Source: Cercophora sp. LCS_1
Lineage: Eukaryota > Ascomycota > Sordariomycetes > Sordariales > Lasiosphaeriaceae
DNA length: 64,000 nt
NCBI GenBank assembly: GCA_036250225.1
Contig: JAPZLL010000014.1
Location: 1 to 64,000 of the forward strand
Direction of reading: 5' to 3'
The notes beneath the pieces were generated by a model that saw only the letters and a list, made by a program, of their open reading frames with translations, had not been told where the DNA came from and ran no database searches. This document shows positions 20,732 to 32,187 of the stretch, piece by piece (the first letter of the stretch is position 1; each line of letters begins with the position of its first letter). The translations under genes were made by a program, and so were the position numbers.

Positions 20732-22392
20732 ATGGCGACTTTTGCTTTTACTCCACGGCCGTTCTACCCGTCGTTGTTGTCCCAGAACCGGGAAATCCGA
20801 CTCCTGCACCTGCAGCCGGGCACCGGGGACGACGCTATCCAATGCCGTCTCACTGTCGCCCCCCTCGACTCTAACCCGTGCTATGAAGCACTGTCGTACC
20901 AGTGGGGCCGCGTGCCGACCAATGTGTCTGTAGACAAGCACATGGTAACCATCCCAATGAACCTCAAGCGCGGACTCAAGAGTCTGCGTCTCGTTGACCA
21001 TGAGCGCGTCCTTTGGGCGGATGCCATCTGCATCAACCAGTCGGACGTGGCCGAGCGCAACGCACAGGTCGCTCTGATGGCCGACATCTACCGCAAATGT
21101 GAACATTGCCTGGTCCGGCTCGGTGGGACGGCTAGCGCTTTTGACGACCCGGACGATCGCCGCGGCTTCGTAGGCGGTAGCCTGCCGGCCCTGCTTGCGG
21201 CCCTCGCCACCAAGCGTCACCGCGGCCAGCCTGACGCGCCACCCTTCAGCGCATTTTTTGGCCCGACAAGCATCCCCCTCATGGAGTTCATCATCGCCGG
21301 ATGGTGGATGCGCATCTGGGTCGTCCAGGAGGTCGTTCTCGCACCCCGCTCTACCGTCATCTGCGGCACCCTCGAGATGGACTTTGCCGGTCTCAAACGG
21401 GCCGCCGAGTTTGTCGATGAGGACGACATTAGCTCCTCGTGGACCTCAGGCGCCCACATCACCGACGATCTCTGCCGCTGTATGGACTCCATAGAGAACA
21501 AATTTATCTGGGCGGACTTGCTGAAGATGAGGGACCGCGTCTTCCGGTTGCTGCAGGTCGATCGCCATTCCCCAGAGGGCTTCAATGCTCCCGCCATCAC
21601 GGCGTCGCCGATGGATGCACCACCGGTAGGGTCATACCCAAAGAGCATCATCGGCATCATGCTCGCAGTCAGGACCCGCGACTGCACTGACCCACGTGAC
21701 GAGATCTTTGGCATCCTGTCTCTGGTGCGGGACTGGGGAAGCTGGGCACCAATCAGGGCGGATTACGCGGTGGCGACAGAGGGTCTGTTTCTAGACTTTG
21801 CCAAGAAAATGGTCCTGGGCGAACCCGGTCTCAAGACCCTCTTGCTCTCACAGGGCATTCGCTCCGCACCGATTGGCATGGCGTGCCTGCCCAGCTGGGT
21901 GCCCGACTGGTCGCAAAAGGGCAGCGGGTACGACTCGTACCTGTGGCAACTCGAGACACAGCGACCTAGGACCAAGGGTGCTCAGTCTGTCTCCATTCAC
22001 GGCCTTACCATACGCTTAAGGTGTGGCCTGCCCAGGGGAGCCGTGACGGACGTGACAGGACCAGGGGTTCCGCTGCACAAGAGCTACGGACAGCCTCCGT
22101 CGATGGAGGACTTTCAGAGCTTCACCGGTATGCTCCGAAACTGGAGCCAGTTTGCCGGCATGCGAGGCGAGCTGTCCCTCGTGGGTATCCTGCGCCGGAG
22201 GATGTGCAGGTGGGAGATGAGATTTTCTCTCTCAAAGGCATTAATGCCGCATTCGTGCTCAGGTCGATAGGGACGCAGGCAGTCGACGGAAGGGGAAAGC
22301 AGCCCTGTTACAAGCTTGTGGGCCACTGCTATGTTGATCAGCTCAAAGAAGAAATGCAGTGGCAAGAGGCTCGGGAGATATACCTGCAGTAG
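20732..22392 (+). CDS. HET-domain protein (heterokaryon incompatibility), frame change near 3' end
   Basis: The main open frame (to 22270) encodes the HET fold: CYEALSYQWG, LWADAICINQSD, MADIYRKCEHCLVRLG, MRIWVVQEVV, then RDEIFGILSLV. HET proteins trigger programmed cell death on non-self fusion between fungal individuals, often together with STAND partners. The family's usual C-terminal block (GDEIFSLKG...FVLRS...YKLVGHCYVDQL) is present but in the next frame, ending at 22392. The switch appears to fall around 22165-22190 and no intron of plausible length fits. The gene therefore either carries a late frameshift or ends early with a divergent tail. The HET domain itself is intact. Confidence 0.8.
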
Positions 22393-22546
22393 TTTGAGCA
22401 GATTGATCATTTGTACGGGCATTTCAACCGAGAATCCTGAGCCAGGGCGAGAGGCGGGATACGAAAATGTAACAAAACAATGTCTTTGACATCCATGTCC
22501 GGCCTCATCTCAGAACAGTAAGGAAACCCGCATTACCTAGAACGCC

Positions 22547-23560
22547 TCAGCCCAGGAGCTTCGCCTCCTTTTCTTTGCTGAGGCCCAACAAAGACCCCTT
22601 GTATCCCTCGGGAGCCGGCACCGGCTTCGACTCTCCATTCTTCATCCACTCCCACGTATCCCTCACCGTCTCACTAATATCACGACACTTGAGCCCCGCT
22701 TCCGCCGCTCGCTTGGTATCCCACCTATACACAGCAGCATACTGCTCCGACTCACCATCCAACCACAACGGCAGCTCAACCCACCCGCCGATGCCAGCTT
22801 CCTTGATCTCTGCGGCCGTCTTCCAAACCAACTGTGCTCCTCCGCCCGTGACCTCTTTCCCAGCCTCCAACACGTCCGCCATAGTAACCTTCCCAACCTC
22901 ACTCACAAGATTAAACACACCCTCCAAGCCCTCGTCGATCCCATCCACCACGAACCCAGCCAAGTCCCTCGCATCAACAATCTGCAATCCCAACTCCCTC
23001 GGTCCCGGCGCCGCCGTCCGTCCGCCCTTACTCAAGCGATCCAACCACCACGTCAACCGCCCTCGTTCAATGATCCCGGCCTCATGCGGTCCCAAAATGA
23101 CTCCTGGTCGGACAATCAACACCTCCCCGCCAAATCCCTCGACAGCAACCTCAGCGGAGCGTTTATTATACTGATACTCGGACTTCTCTGCGTCAGGTTT
23201 CGTCACGTCATACAGCGGTGTGTCTTCATCTGGTAGCTTGTCGGAGGGAGTGAAGTCGTATACGGAAAGAGTGGAGATGTAGATGTAGTGTTTCACCCGT
23301 CCACGGAGGATGTTGACGGCTCGGACGACGGCGGATGGATCGCCGGACCAGGTGTCGATGACTGCGTCGAAGGTGAGATCTGCGAGTGCCGACAAACCGT
23401 CGGGGTCGAGGCGGTCACCAATACGGGAAGTAGTTCCGGGCGGGGCGGGTTTGGTGCCGCGGTTGAGGAGGGTGACGGTGTGGGAGTTGGCGAGGAGGTG
23501 GTGAATGAGGTGCGGGCCGAGGAAGGAGGTCCCGCCTAGGAGGAGGATGTTGAAGGGCAT
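22547..23560 (-). CDS. NAD-dependent epimerase/dehydratase (extended SDR)
   Basis: A single exon encodes 337 residues starting MPFNILLLGGTSFLG, which contains the Rossmann nucleotide-binding GxxGxxG pattern. YIYISTLSVYD supplies the active-site Ser/Thr strand and YQYNKRSAE the YxxxK catalytic pair. VRPGVILGPHEAG and FNLVSEVGKVTM are typical of the extended family, which acts on nucleotide sugars, isoflavonoids or related carbonyls. The substrate cannot be read. The frame is open a further 38 codons upstream, but the Rossmann strand normally begins at the N-terminus, so the internal ATG is preferred. Cytosolic. Confidence 0.85.
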   Translation of the reverse strand: MPFNILLLGGTSFLGPHLIHHLLANSHTVTLLNRGTKPAPPGTTSRIGDRLDPDGLSALADLTFDAVIDTWSGDPSAVVRAVNILRGRVKHYIYISTLSVYDFTPSDKLPDEDTPLYDVTKPDAEKSEYQYNKRSAEVAVEGFGGEVLIVRPGVILGPHEAGIIERGRLTWWLDRLSKGGRTAAPGPRELGLQIVDARDLAGFVVDGIDEGLEGVFNLVSEVGKVTMADVLEAGKEVTGGGAQLVWKTAAEIKEAGIGGWVELPLWLDGESEQYAAVYRWDTKRAAEAGLKCRDISETVRDTWEWMKNGESKPVPAPEGYKGSLLGLSKEKEAKLLG

Positions 23561-24006
23561 TTTTGGGGGGTGGTTGGTATTAAGGTGCTGGCTTGAGGTT
23601 GACGTGGAGTTGAGCGCTAGGGACTGTTTGAAGATCGTGAAGCTGAATTTGGATAGCAATGAGATGTGGTTCATTTATACTTGATGTTTCGGAAGAGTCC
23701 GCAGTTGGTTGAGTTTGTCGGCTGACGAATCGGAATACGCACGCAATGTATCATCCCGCTGTTCCCCGCATGCAGCTGTCGTCGCTGGGGAATGCATTGC
23801 GAGGTGATGTACGTCATAACCGAGACGCGTTTGAGGTTCTATAATAGGAAGGAGGTTAACTCTCTTCACGTCTTGTCAGACACCTGACTATTGCAGCATT
23901 TGCTCGACTTCGATCGCAGACTGAATGGATCAAGAGACCGGCAAATGCCTAGAACGGAGCCAGCGCCGTGCATCCCATTACCCTTCCAATATCCTGACGA
24001 GCCGCA
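23561..24006. other. intergenic, nothing recognised
   Basis: Probable promoter of the epimerase and 3' flank of the DUF4238 gene. No repeat or RNA gene seen. Confidence 0.5.
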
Positions 24007-26541
24007 TCATCGCCATCCAATCGGCGGAGTTGGATAAGCGTACTCGAAAAAGACTTCCTTGAATCTCTTCAATGGCCCAGTCCGTATCTTGGCCTTGAGC
24101 GCCGCAGTGAATCTCTCCCGCACCATCATCCGAGTGAGGATCTCGATCCTTTCGCCTTCTCCCAGCAGGTCAAAGACTGTCACTTCCAGTCCTTCACTTT
24201 CCTGGTTGTGAAGGTCCCTCTTCAGAATGTCAACCTGAGCCTCTCTCGCGAGGTCTTCAATCTCCTTGATTCCTGAGTAAAACTAGTTAGTGCTCTGTTC
24301 CACGAGGTTCTCCGGAGTGTAGCCATCTTACCACTGTCACGGATGAAGCCTGGTCACAGAGTTCGTCAGCTTGAGCCTACCTAGGTGACCGATGATAAAC
24401 ACTTACCTAGCTCGTTGATGATGTTCGTCACAACCATGGTCTTCAAAAACATGGTGTGACCCCGCGGATTGATCGGTTCCCAGATATCCGGCCATACAGA
24501 GCCGTATTTCCGGTTCTCAACATCAATCGTGACCACGTTGTAGAAAAGTTGGTTTAGGCATTCGGGTCTCACCACACGATTTACTATACACCCGGTCAAT
24601 GGCAGTATAGCTGGGGAGAGCACTTTGTGGACTTACGCTGCGCAATGGTATCTTCTGGTCCGAACAGCGTCAGTCTGGGAGGCGAAGTACCCCTACGCCG
24701 AGGATCAATACGCGCAAAGTGCTGAATAGCCATGGCCCGCCAGAACTTGGCATAGACAAGAAAGCGCCGTGGTGCAAGGTTCCGGTACGCTGCTTCCACG
24801 AGCTCGCGGCTTCGTTGTCGAGTCGCTCCATCGACACCACACGCGGCAGACCACTTGTCGATATCGACCCTGAGCTTCCACATGCGCTTGGCCTGGTCCA
24901 TGTCCTCATCTGCCGTCTCCCTTGAGCCGCCTACGAAACGTCTTATTAGCCCAGTTGCCTGGACAGCTCCTGTTTTAAAAAGGGGGACCACATACCGAGC
25001 GCCGTGTAGCTGAGCAAAAACCCACTCTCTGGCTTTTCCATCCTCTTAACAAACTCTCGCACGTCCTCGTCCTCGTCCACGGCAAGCTTCTTCCACATGA
25101 AACGATTTGCGGTAAACTGCTTTCGCAAGGCGTCGTGGGCTGGATCCTCTGTCGGAACGCTCAGTTTGCCTGTGATGGTCTTCTTTGTGGAGCCGAGCGA
25201 GCGAGAGATGACCTCCAGCTTTCGCAGACATTCCTCGCGGCCGTCATCCATGTCGATGATGATCTTCCCGGCAACATGGCACGGCGCGGCAAGATACCAC
25301 TCTAGCGTCCTCGCCAGCGCCGGGATCGTTTTGAAGACGACGTGCGTCGACCGCGCCAGGTTGTCAAACAGAATGCCGTTGATCGAGTTGACATGCCAGG
25401 AGTTGATGGGGAAAATGTCAAAGACAAACCGATGATCTTTCTTTCTGGTCCCATCGTGGCCCGGGAGAAACACCAGTCGGTCGTCGACGATCTGGCTGTA
25501 GTTGTTCCTAGCCTTGGCCACAGGCAAGTCCTTGAGCAGGCGTTTGCTGAGAAGTTCCTCGCTAAAAATGTTGTCCAGCGCCATCTTTCTGGCTTTCTCC
25601 CGCCATTTCCGGACCTCCTCATCCGCATCTTCTAGTGGGCTCGGGAGGTAGTTGCATCGGAGGATGATCATGAGCTTGGGTGATACAGGCGCAAAGGTGT
25701 GTAGTGGACAGTAGGCGGATCCTTCCACCTCGCCGGTCTCCTTGTTTCGGGTGAAGGTATTGGGCCCCTCAAAGACACCGTAGCTGTTGTCCGTCAGGAT
25801 AAATTCTTCCTCGTGCTTGGCGGGCGTGCAGATGGACATAAAGTATGTCTCGGTATGGTTGATGAACCACATCGCATCATCGGGGTACATGCGTTTGGGA
25901 AGCTCTTTTTGCCACTTCCCCTCGAGGTCCATGTCAACCTCGATAATGGCTTTGAGATTATCGAACCAGACGTTCAATGGTCGCTCGTAGCCTTTTTCTT
26001 GCATGTGCTCGCGTACAAACTCTTTATCGCTGGAGTTGTACTTGCTTGCGTCGTCGTGGTTGAAGCGGCGATGGTGGGTGCTGTTGCGGTAAAAGAGGAT
26101 GAAGAGAAATTTGCGGACGCAGTCGCGCTCGGCGCGTGTGAGGCAAACACCGCCCCTAGTGTCGTAACCACATTTTCCCGTCCTCCGTTTCTCCTCGTGC
26201 TCGGCGTGTGCCTTGGTGATCTTGCTAAAGATTCGGGCAGCTTGGTTTTCGAACTTGCCGAAGAGCTCCTCAAGCTCGCGCTGCTCCTTGAGGGATGGTT
26301 TGGTTTTGTCGTCGTACATGTTCATCTGCCCGAGGATGCGCTTAATGGGTTTCTCACAGATGACGGGGTCATCGAGGGTGAGATCGATGCTGCGAACGAC
26401 AGTATCCCCGGGGCGAACCACATCGCTCCCTTTGCCCTTGCTCCTTTTGCGGGGGCCCGTCGGCTTGTACGGATGGGAAAAGTTTCTCAGGAGAAACTGA
26501 GGGACAAAGTGCTGGTACTGCAATTCTGGCGCGGATCCCAT
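24007..26541 (-). CDS. DUF4238 domain protein with an 18-bp exon
   Basis: Five exons (26541-24996, 24930-24637, 24583-24407, 24349-24332, 24272-24007) join in phase to 766 residues. The N-terminus has the DUF4238 opening LQYQHFVPQFLLRNFS, then RILGQMNMYD and RNSTHHRRF. Later conserved-looking blocks are INSWHVNSINGILFDN and FVKRMEKPESGFLLSY. Exon 4 is only 18 bp and encodes FIRDSG-type residues; both flanking introns have good GT-AG ends and the phase is kept at every junction. The C-terminal exon is charged and helical and ends PTPPIGWR-stop. The molecular function of DUF4238 is unknown; bacterial relatives occur in defence-like contexts (general knowledge). No signal peptide or membrane helix. 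Confidence 0.8.
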
Positions 26542-27605
26542 GATGTTGATGGTTGATGGTAGAGTGATGGACTTGAAGTTGAGGTCGACACAGACAACGT
26601 TGGAAATGCAAAACCGAATGTAAAGTTGGGGCTGGCGGGAAGGCGGCGGGAGTTTAAACTCGGTGCAGCCCACAAACAGCCAAGAAATGAGGACTACAGC
26701 AGCGGGGTCGATTGAGTCCAGCATGATGCTGCTCATTCGCTGGTCTCACACCACATGCAGATGACGGGCCAGTCGAGCCAAGAGCTCTCTCTTTTGCGTT
26801 GTTGATTGGGCTGTCCCCGCATCCAGGGAGTCCAGTTGCATTCCAGCCCCGAACGAGTGGTTGTTATCATTTGTCTCTCGTACGCCTCCTCGACTTCACG
26901 ACGAATGACGCGAATCCAAGACCCCACCCACGTCCAACCTCCCACCCTGCGAATCACATCCGCGAACTTGTCACACCCAGCATGGCATTCCCAATCGAAA
27001 CTTGACAAGGCGTCGCCCGGGGTTAGGGTCAAGAAAAGGGGTTCAGGGGCAATAAACATTAGACACGAAACCTCATTGACCTAGAGTTCACGCTAACAAG
27101 GCAACGCAAGCCCGAGGCGCATACATTTGTCATGCATTAAATCCACTGGGATTTGCGAGATTTTCGACGCTGTATGTGCCTTTTCCACGAACACCATTCT
27201 CCATCCTCATCCTAGTAGCATCAGCATCTTGGCTCCGGAGCGCAACTCAACATCATCATAGCGCGAGCAAGATGTGTATGTCGCACTGTTTATCACTCGC
27301 AGAGGTATCTGACGGTAGTGATAGAGGCACAACCGAAGGTCAGCCGGTCACGCGGGTTGCGCGGGTCAAGCGGTCGGACGACACGGCATGACCCACTGGT
27401 GCGCTGTGAGCCTCCTCTTGGACACCGACCCAGAGAAGGAAGTTGAGCAGTTGATCAAGAGAAATCAGGGGTGCATAACACATAACTGTCACCTAGGACT
27501 GCATGCTGACGGTTCGCACCCAGAGCCTACGGATAAGTTCATTCTTGCTCGAAGTCATCAACATTGAAGATGATAGCGTCTGATCCGAGGGTGAATACAA
27601 CACTC
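26542..27605. other. intergenic, no supported gene
   Basis: A minus-strand frame of 108 codons at 26733-27059 is Trp-rich, with no domain and no clear partner exons; I do not accept it as a gene. Nothing else is seen. Confidence 0.45.
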
Positions 27606-29248
27606 TTACACAGCCTCGGCCCGGCAAACAAGAGGCTTCTTCTCCCACAACACGAACGCCCTCTGCTTAGTCCACTCGGTGCTCTCCTCGCAAAGCACCA
27701 AGTCAAACCGAAACAGAACTCGGGCCAGAATCAACCGCATCTCGTGCATGGCCATGTTCCGTCCAATACAATCCCTCGGCCCGTAAGCAAACGCCTGGAC
27801 CGCCTCCCTCCGATCACCCGAGTACTTATCGTCCTCACCCAGCCACCGCTCAGGGACAAACGAGTCGGGCTCAGCAAAGTTCGCAGCGCTGTGATACGTC
27901 GCAAAGTGATGAACCGAAACCCGTGTCTCGCCAGCGACATACCGCCCGGCAATCGTCTTTCCCGGAGACGGAACCACCCGCGGCACACCAACCGGAACGG
28001 GCGGGAACAGCCTCAGCGCCTCTTGAATACCTGCCATCGTCAGCACTTATTCCCCTCTAACTTCGAGGGAACACTCACAAGCATTGAGATACCTCAACCC
28101 CGCCGTGCTCTCCATCGTAATCTCCCCCTCCTCTCCAAACTCACCCCGTATCTCCTCCACCAACCTCGTCATCTTCTCTCTGTGGGTCAGCAGAAAGTAC
28201 GTAACAGCAGGCAACACCGTCCCCGTCGTCTCACTGCCTGCAAGCATAAACACATCAGCATGGCAATACATCTCCTCAAGACCGAGTTTCTTCTCTCCCT
28301 CGGCAGACAGCACCATGTTCCAGATATCCGGCTCTTTGGAACCCTGCTCCAGTCTCTTGTCAACCCTGTCTGCAGAGTGTCGAAAGTGGTTATATTTCAT
28401 GTCGCGAATCGCCTTTGGCTCCACCAGATTGAACAAGGCATCGAGCAGGGTATAGTGCTGGATGAACTGCGCAATGGGAATTGCCTTGATCGAGTCGAAC
28501 ACGGATTGGACCCATGTCGAGTACTTGTTGTTTTGGAGGAGGCCGAGGGGTTGGCCAAAGGTCAGGTCGCCCATTATGTCAAACGTGGTGAACTGGTAGA
28601 GCTTGACGAGGTCGATGTCGGATTTGGCCGAAGCTGCTTCGGCAAGCCGGGTCATGAGGAGGTCGGTGTGTCGACGAAAGAGGGGTTCTTGGGCTTTGAG
28701 GGCGCGTTCGGAGAACGCCGGGGCAAAGAGACGGCGGAGACGACGGTGGTGGGCGTGCGGGATTGCGCTGTTGATGCCGTAGACACCTGAGATGTTAGAT
28801 GGAGCACTGGAGCACTGGGGCACTGGAGGGAGGGAGGGATGGGGAACACACCGTTTGCTGGAGAGACGAACCATTCTTTGGCTTTGGGGAACTCATGTTC
28901 GCCTCGCTCGTGGCCGTGGATGGCTTTCCAGGCTGACGATGAGGAACCTTCGTCGATGAAGCTGAGATCGGTGGGAGCGTACCGCACCACTGGGCCGTAG
29001 CGGGTGTGCAGGTCGTGCATCCATTCGACTTGCTTGCCGGTGAGGCATGCTATCCAGAATGGGAGCCGGCTCGCGGAGGTGAGTTTGGGACCGGGGAATG
29101 CGGCCAAGGGGTGCAGGGTGAGGGAGTAGATGCAGGTGCCCAGGAGATATGCGGCAAGCAGCGCGGTGATGGCAACCCCCGCTGTGAGATCTACAGCGCC
29201 TACTGGCAGGGTGCCGAATGCGAGATAACTCATTTTGGATTCGGACAT
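27606..29248 (-). CDS. cytochrome P450 monooxygenase (ER-anchored)
   Basis: Three exons (29248-28852, 28786-28079, 28030-27606) in phase give 509 residues. The N-terminus has a membrane anchor (ITALLAAYLLGTCIYSLTLH) and proline hinge (PLAAFPGPK). The I-helix is MLAGSETTGT, the K-helix EALR, the PERF region FVPERW and the haem loop FAYGPRDCIGRN with the ligand Cys intact. The sequence style resembles fungal P450s of secondary metabolism (isotrichodermin hydroxylase-like, CYP65-type; inference). It is divergently placed about 1.1 kb from the terpene synthase, which suggests it oxidises that terpene. Start at MSESKMSYL; an in-frame ATG 20 codons upstream is possible. Confidence 0.88.
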
Positions 29249-30352
29249 GATGCTTGTGTGAAGACGAGGGAGAGATGCAGCGAGACTTGGGAGGATCAGG
29301 TAAGGCATCTTTGACTTGACGTTTTATGACAGCTCACGCCTGCCTCCTTGTTGAAGACCAGCCATCTTCCCGTGGTGCGAGTTGCTGGTGACTCCTGAGA
29401 TGCTATCCTCTCTGATCACCTGTTCATCGAGTTTCTCCTTCGTAATTGACCGAGACTAGTTCAAAATTCCCAGCGCGCCCCCCCACGGCAAGTTTCCGGG
29501 TGGGACCCTGTCCATTCCATGACAAAGCCCTGGGAACAAGCCTGCAACCCGTTGGTGGTGCTCGGACATTGGTGGCTTCCAGAAGAAACAAGGAGCGCGA
29601 CAATCCCCAGCACAAAATCTGCATCGCAGGGGTTCTGCCTTGGAAATGGGCTGACAGGAAGCTCGGCCCTTTTCTTTTCTTTTCTTTTTTTTCTCGGTTT
29701 CTTCGCTCAGTCCCACAACCAATCCCCCGGGAAGCGACGTAGGATTCCGGACACCACCAACGACTGCCGGCCCTGGTATTTCCTCGGACCAATCGGGGTG
29801 TTTACCCAACGCCTCCAACGCCTCCAGGAACCGAGACCCAGGACGTCGGGTAAGCACGGCCAATTGACACCCGGAACAGAGTCCGGTGGTCGGGCACGTC
29901 TGAATGAAACCAGGATGCTTATCAGAAACTTGGCCGAAATCCCCTCTCTGCCGAGTTCCGGACGTGGGGGATCCTCTTCCAAGGTGACTCTGACCATTGT
30001 TCACGCAGTCGTCACCGGTCAGCTGATTGTCCCTCGGACGCCGGATGTCTGAATCCAGTCTGCCGGCCATTGGACCGGGACACTCTCGATGCGGCAAAAG
30101 AAAGGAAACCCATCTTGCTGGATTGCTTTCCAGGTTTTGCTTGGACACGATGCCCTGGCTGTGGGATCATGACTGCCCGTGCAACTGGAGGCGATGAGCG
30201 GTGGGATGTGAGATGGTATTCCCGAGCCAGCGCCGTGTCACCGTCTTCTAGGTGGAGGAACATGGTTAAATACTGTGCTCTCGTCCTGTCCAGACTGGTT
30301 GGTGGCCTGTAGATTCCATCAGTAATCGTTCCTGATTCTTCGAATCATCACC
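29249..30352. promoter_or_regulatory. divergent intergenic region between P450 and terpene synthase
   Basis: About 1.1 kb between two divergently transcribed genes, the likely shared control region of the candidate terpene locus. A TTAAATACT element near 30265 lies about 85 bp upstream of the terpene synthase start and may serve as its TATA box. Long open frames on both strands here show no domain and are considered chance. Confidence 0.45.
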
Positions 30353-31601
30353 ATGCTCGTCACAAACATTGAGATCAAACTGCCCCTCCTCGAGGACCTG
30401 TGGAAGTGGCCCAGGCTCGTCAGCCCTCACCTAGCCGACGTCGAGGCGGAGTGTTTAGAATGGAGCGCCAGCTTTGGTGCTTTTGATCCAGAAACGCAGA
30501 GGCTCGTCCACGAAAAGGGGAAACTCAGTGAGCCATCTCCCTCCAACACCGATCAACAGGCACTAATACCGTCAGATCTCCTGGCAGCAATGTGCTACGC
30601 CCGCATGCCCAAAGGTATTCTCATCCCACCCATCCTTCCCACCGCAACCCTCTCCTGACAATACCAGAATACGTCCGCACAGGCTGCGACCTGATGCACC
30701 TCTTCTTCATGTTCGACGAGCACTCGGACCGCGCCAGCCCTTCCGAAGTCTGGACCCAAGCAAGCATCCAGCTCGACGCCATGTGTGCCCCCGAACGACC
30801 ACGGCCAAAGGGGGAATGGGTAGGCGGTGAATTCACTCGACAGTAAGGAACTCTTTACGTCTCTTTCCCTTCCCCGTGTCCCCATGCCAAATTCGCAGAG
30901 AACGTGTGTCAACTGACAACTGCAGATTCACCCTCCGAATCCCCCCCTCCGCAACCCCAACCTTCCACCGTCGCTTCCTAACCACCTGGTCCGCCTACGT
31001 CGAGTCAGTCGCCCGCCAGGCCGAACACCGCTCGCACGCCCGCATCCTCGATCTAGAAACCTACTTCCCCCTCCGCCGCCACACCTCGGGCGCGCCCTCA
31101 ACCATCTGCCTCTACGAAATCGACATGTCCATCCCCGACTCCATCCGGTACCACCCCGCTCTCGTCGAACTTGAAGAACTAGCAGTCGATCTGATCGTTA
31201 TCGCAAATGACTTGCTATCATACAACAAAGAACAAGCAGTCGGCGACGACGAGCATAATATTGTCACGGTTGTTATGAATCAGTTTGGGGTCGGTATGCA
31301 GGAAGCTATTGACCGCGCTGGGGAGCTGTCGGCGGAGAAGATGAAGAGATTCGAGGAGGTGTATACGCATGTGCCGCGGTGGGTTGGACCGGTGGATTTG
31401 GAAGTGCAGAGATTGGTCGATGGAATGGCGCAGTGTGTGAGTGGGGTGCTGCATTGGAGTTATGAGAGTCAGAGGTATTTTGGGACGAGGGGGTTGGCTG
31501 TGAAACGGACGAGACGGTTGAGGTTGTTGCCGAGGAGGGAGGTGGTGGAGGGGTGGGCGCCTGGGGTGGATGATAAGCTGATTTTGGGGGGGTCGTGTTG
31601 A
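30353..31601 (+). CDS. sesquiterpene synthase (class I terpene cyclase)
   Basis: Four exons (30353-30527, 30576-30614, 30668-30842, 30926-31601) in phase encode 354 residues, typical for a fungal sesquiterpene cyclase. The aspartate-rich metal motif appears as FFMFDEHSD (D-E-x-x-D), and the second metal-binding triad as NDLLSYNKEQAVGD (NDxxSxxKE). LETYFPLRRHTSG and WSYESQRYF are further hallmarks of the fungal class related to protoilludene-type cyclases (inference on subtype). It converts farnesyl diphosphate to a cyclic sesquiterpene by Mg2+-dependent ionisation; the product is not predictable. It is flanked by P450 genes on both sides, so product oxidation is likely. Exon 2 is only 39 bp. 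Confidence 0.9.
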
Positions 31602-32187
31602 GCAGATTATGCGAGATAGTGCACAGTAGAAATCGGATTATTTGTCTCTTGACTCGGGAACAGTCTTGTGGCTTTCCGGGGACCGACCTGTGTTGTTTTC
31701 GCTTCCCATCGGGTCGTCACACTTTTTGCCGAGACCTCTTGAAGGATCCTTACTATTTGTGCATGGTATTCGCAGATGGGGAATTCACAAGATTAGCACG
31801 GCTTGCATAAAGCCGGATATCTTTGCCATGGTCTGGTGGGTGTCATCCATGGGAGATTCAGCAACAAGGGTGTTCGACAAGGCCCCCGGCAACGCGAGAC
31901 AGGAGGCGATGCGTGCGTTCAATGTTTGCTTCCAACGTTTTTTTTCTCTTTTCTTCTTCGGATGGAGGAGTCTGCAGCGAGCAAAGTTACCTTATCTATT
32001 TTATGGCTGGAAACACGTGTCTAATCCCTGTTCTATCCGCACAACTGCTACATAATATTTACACAAACACTCCCCCGTAAAAACACCCAAATGCGATAGA
32101 ACCCAGCCAAGTGATCAGCGCTGCTGGTTCCAGGTCAACTCCCCAGCCACTCGGCAACCCCCGCAGTCTCCTTCCTTTTCCTCGAGG
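31602..32187. other. intergenic between convergent genes, nothing recognised
   Basis: Lies between the 3' ends of the terpene synthase and the rhodopsin-like gene. It contains short T-rich tracts that could serve 3'-end formation; no gene is seen. Confidence 0.5.

Noticed and set aside
26733..27059. 108-codon Trp-rich minus-strand frame upstream of the DUF4238 gene
   Set aside because: No domain and no clean splice to the DUF4238 start.
29456..30148. 230-codon minus-strand frame between P450 and terpene synthase
   Set aside because: No domain, no signal peptide, low-complexity Lys run; sits in the expected divergent promoter.
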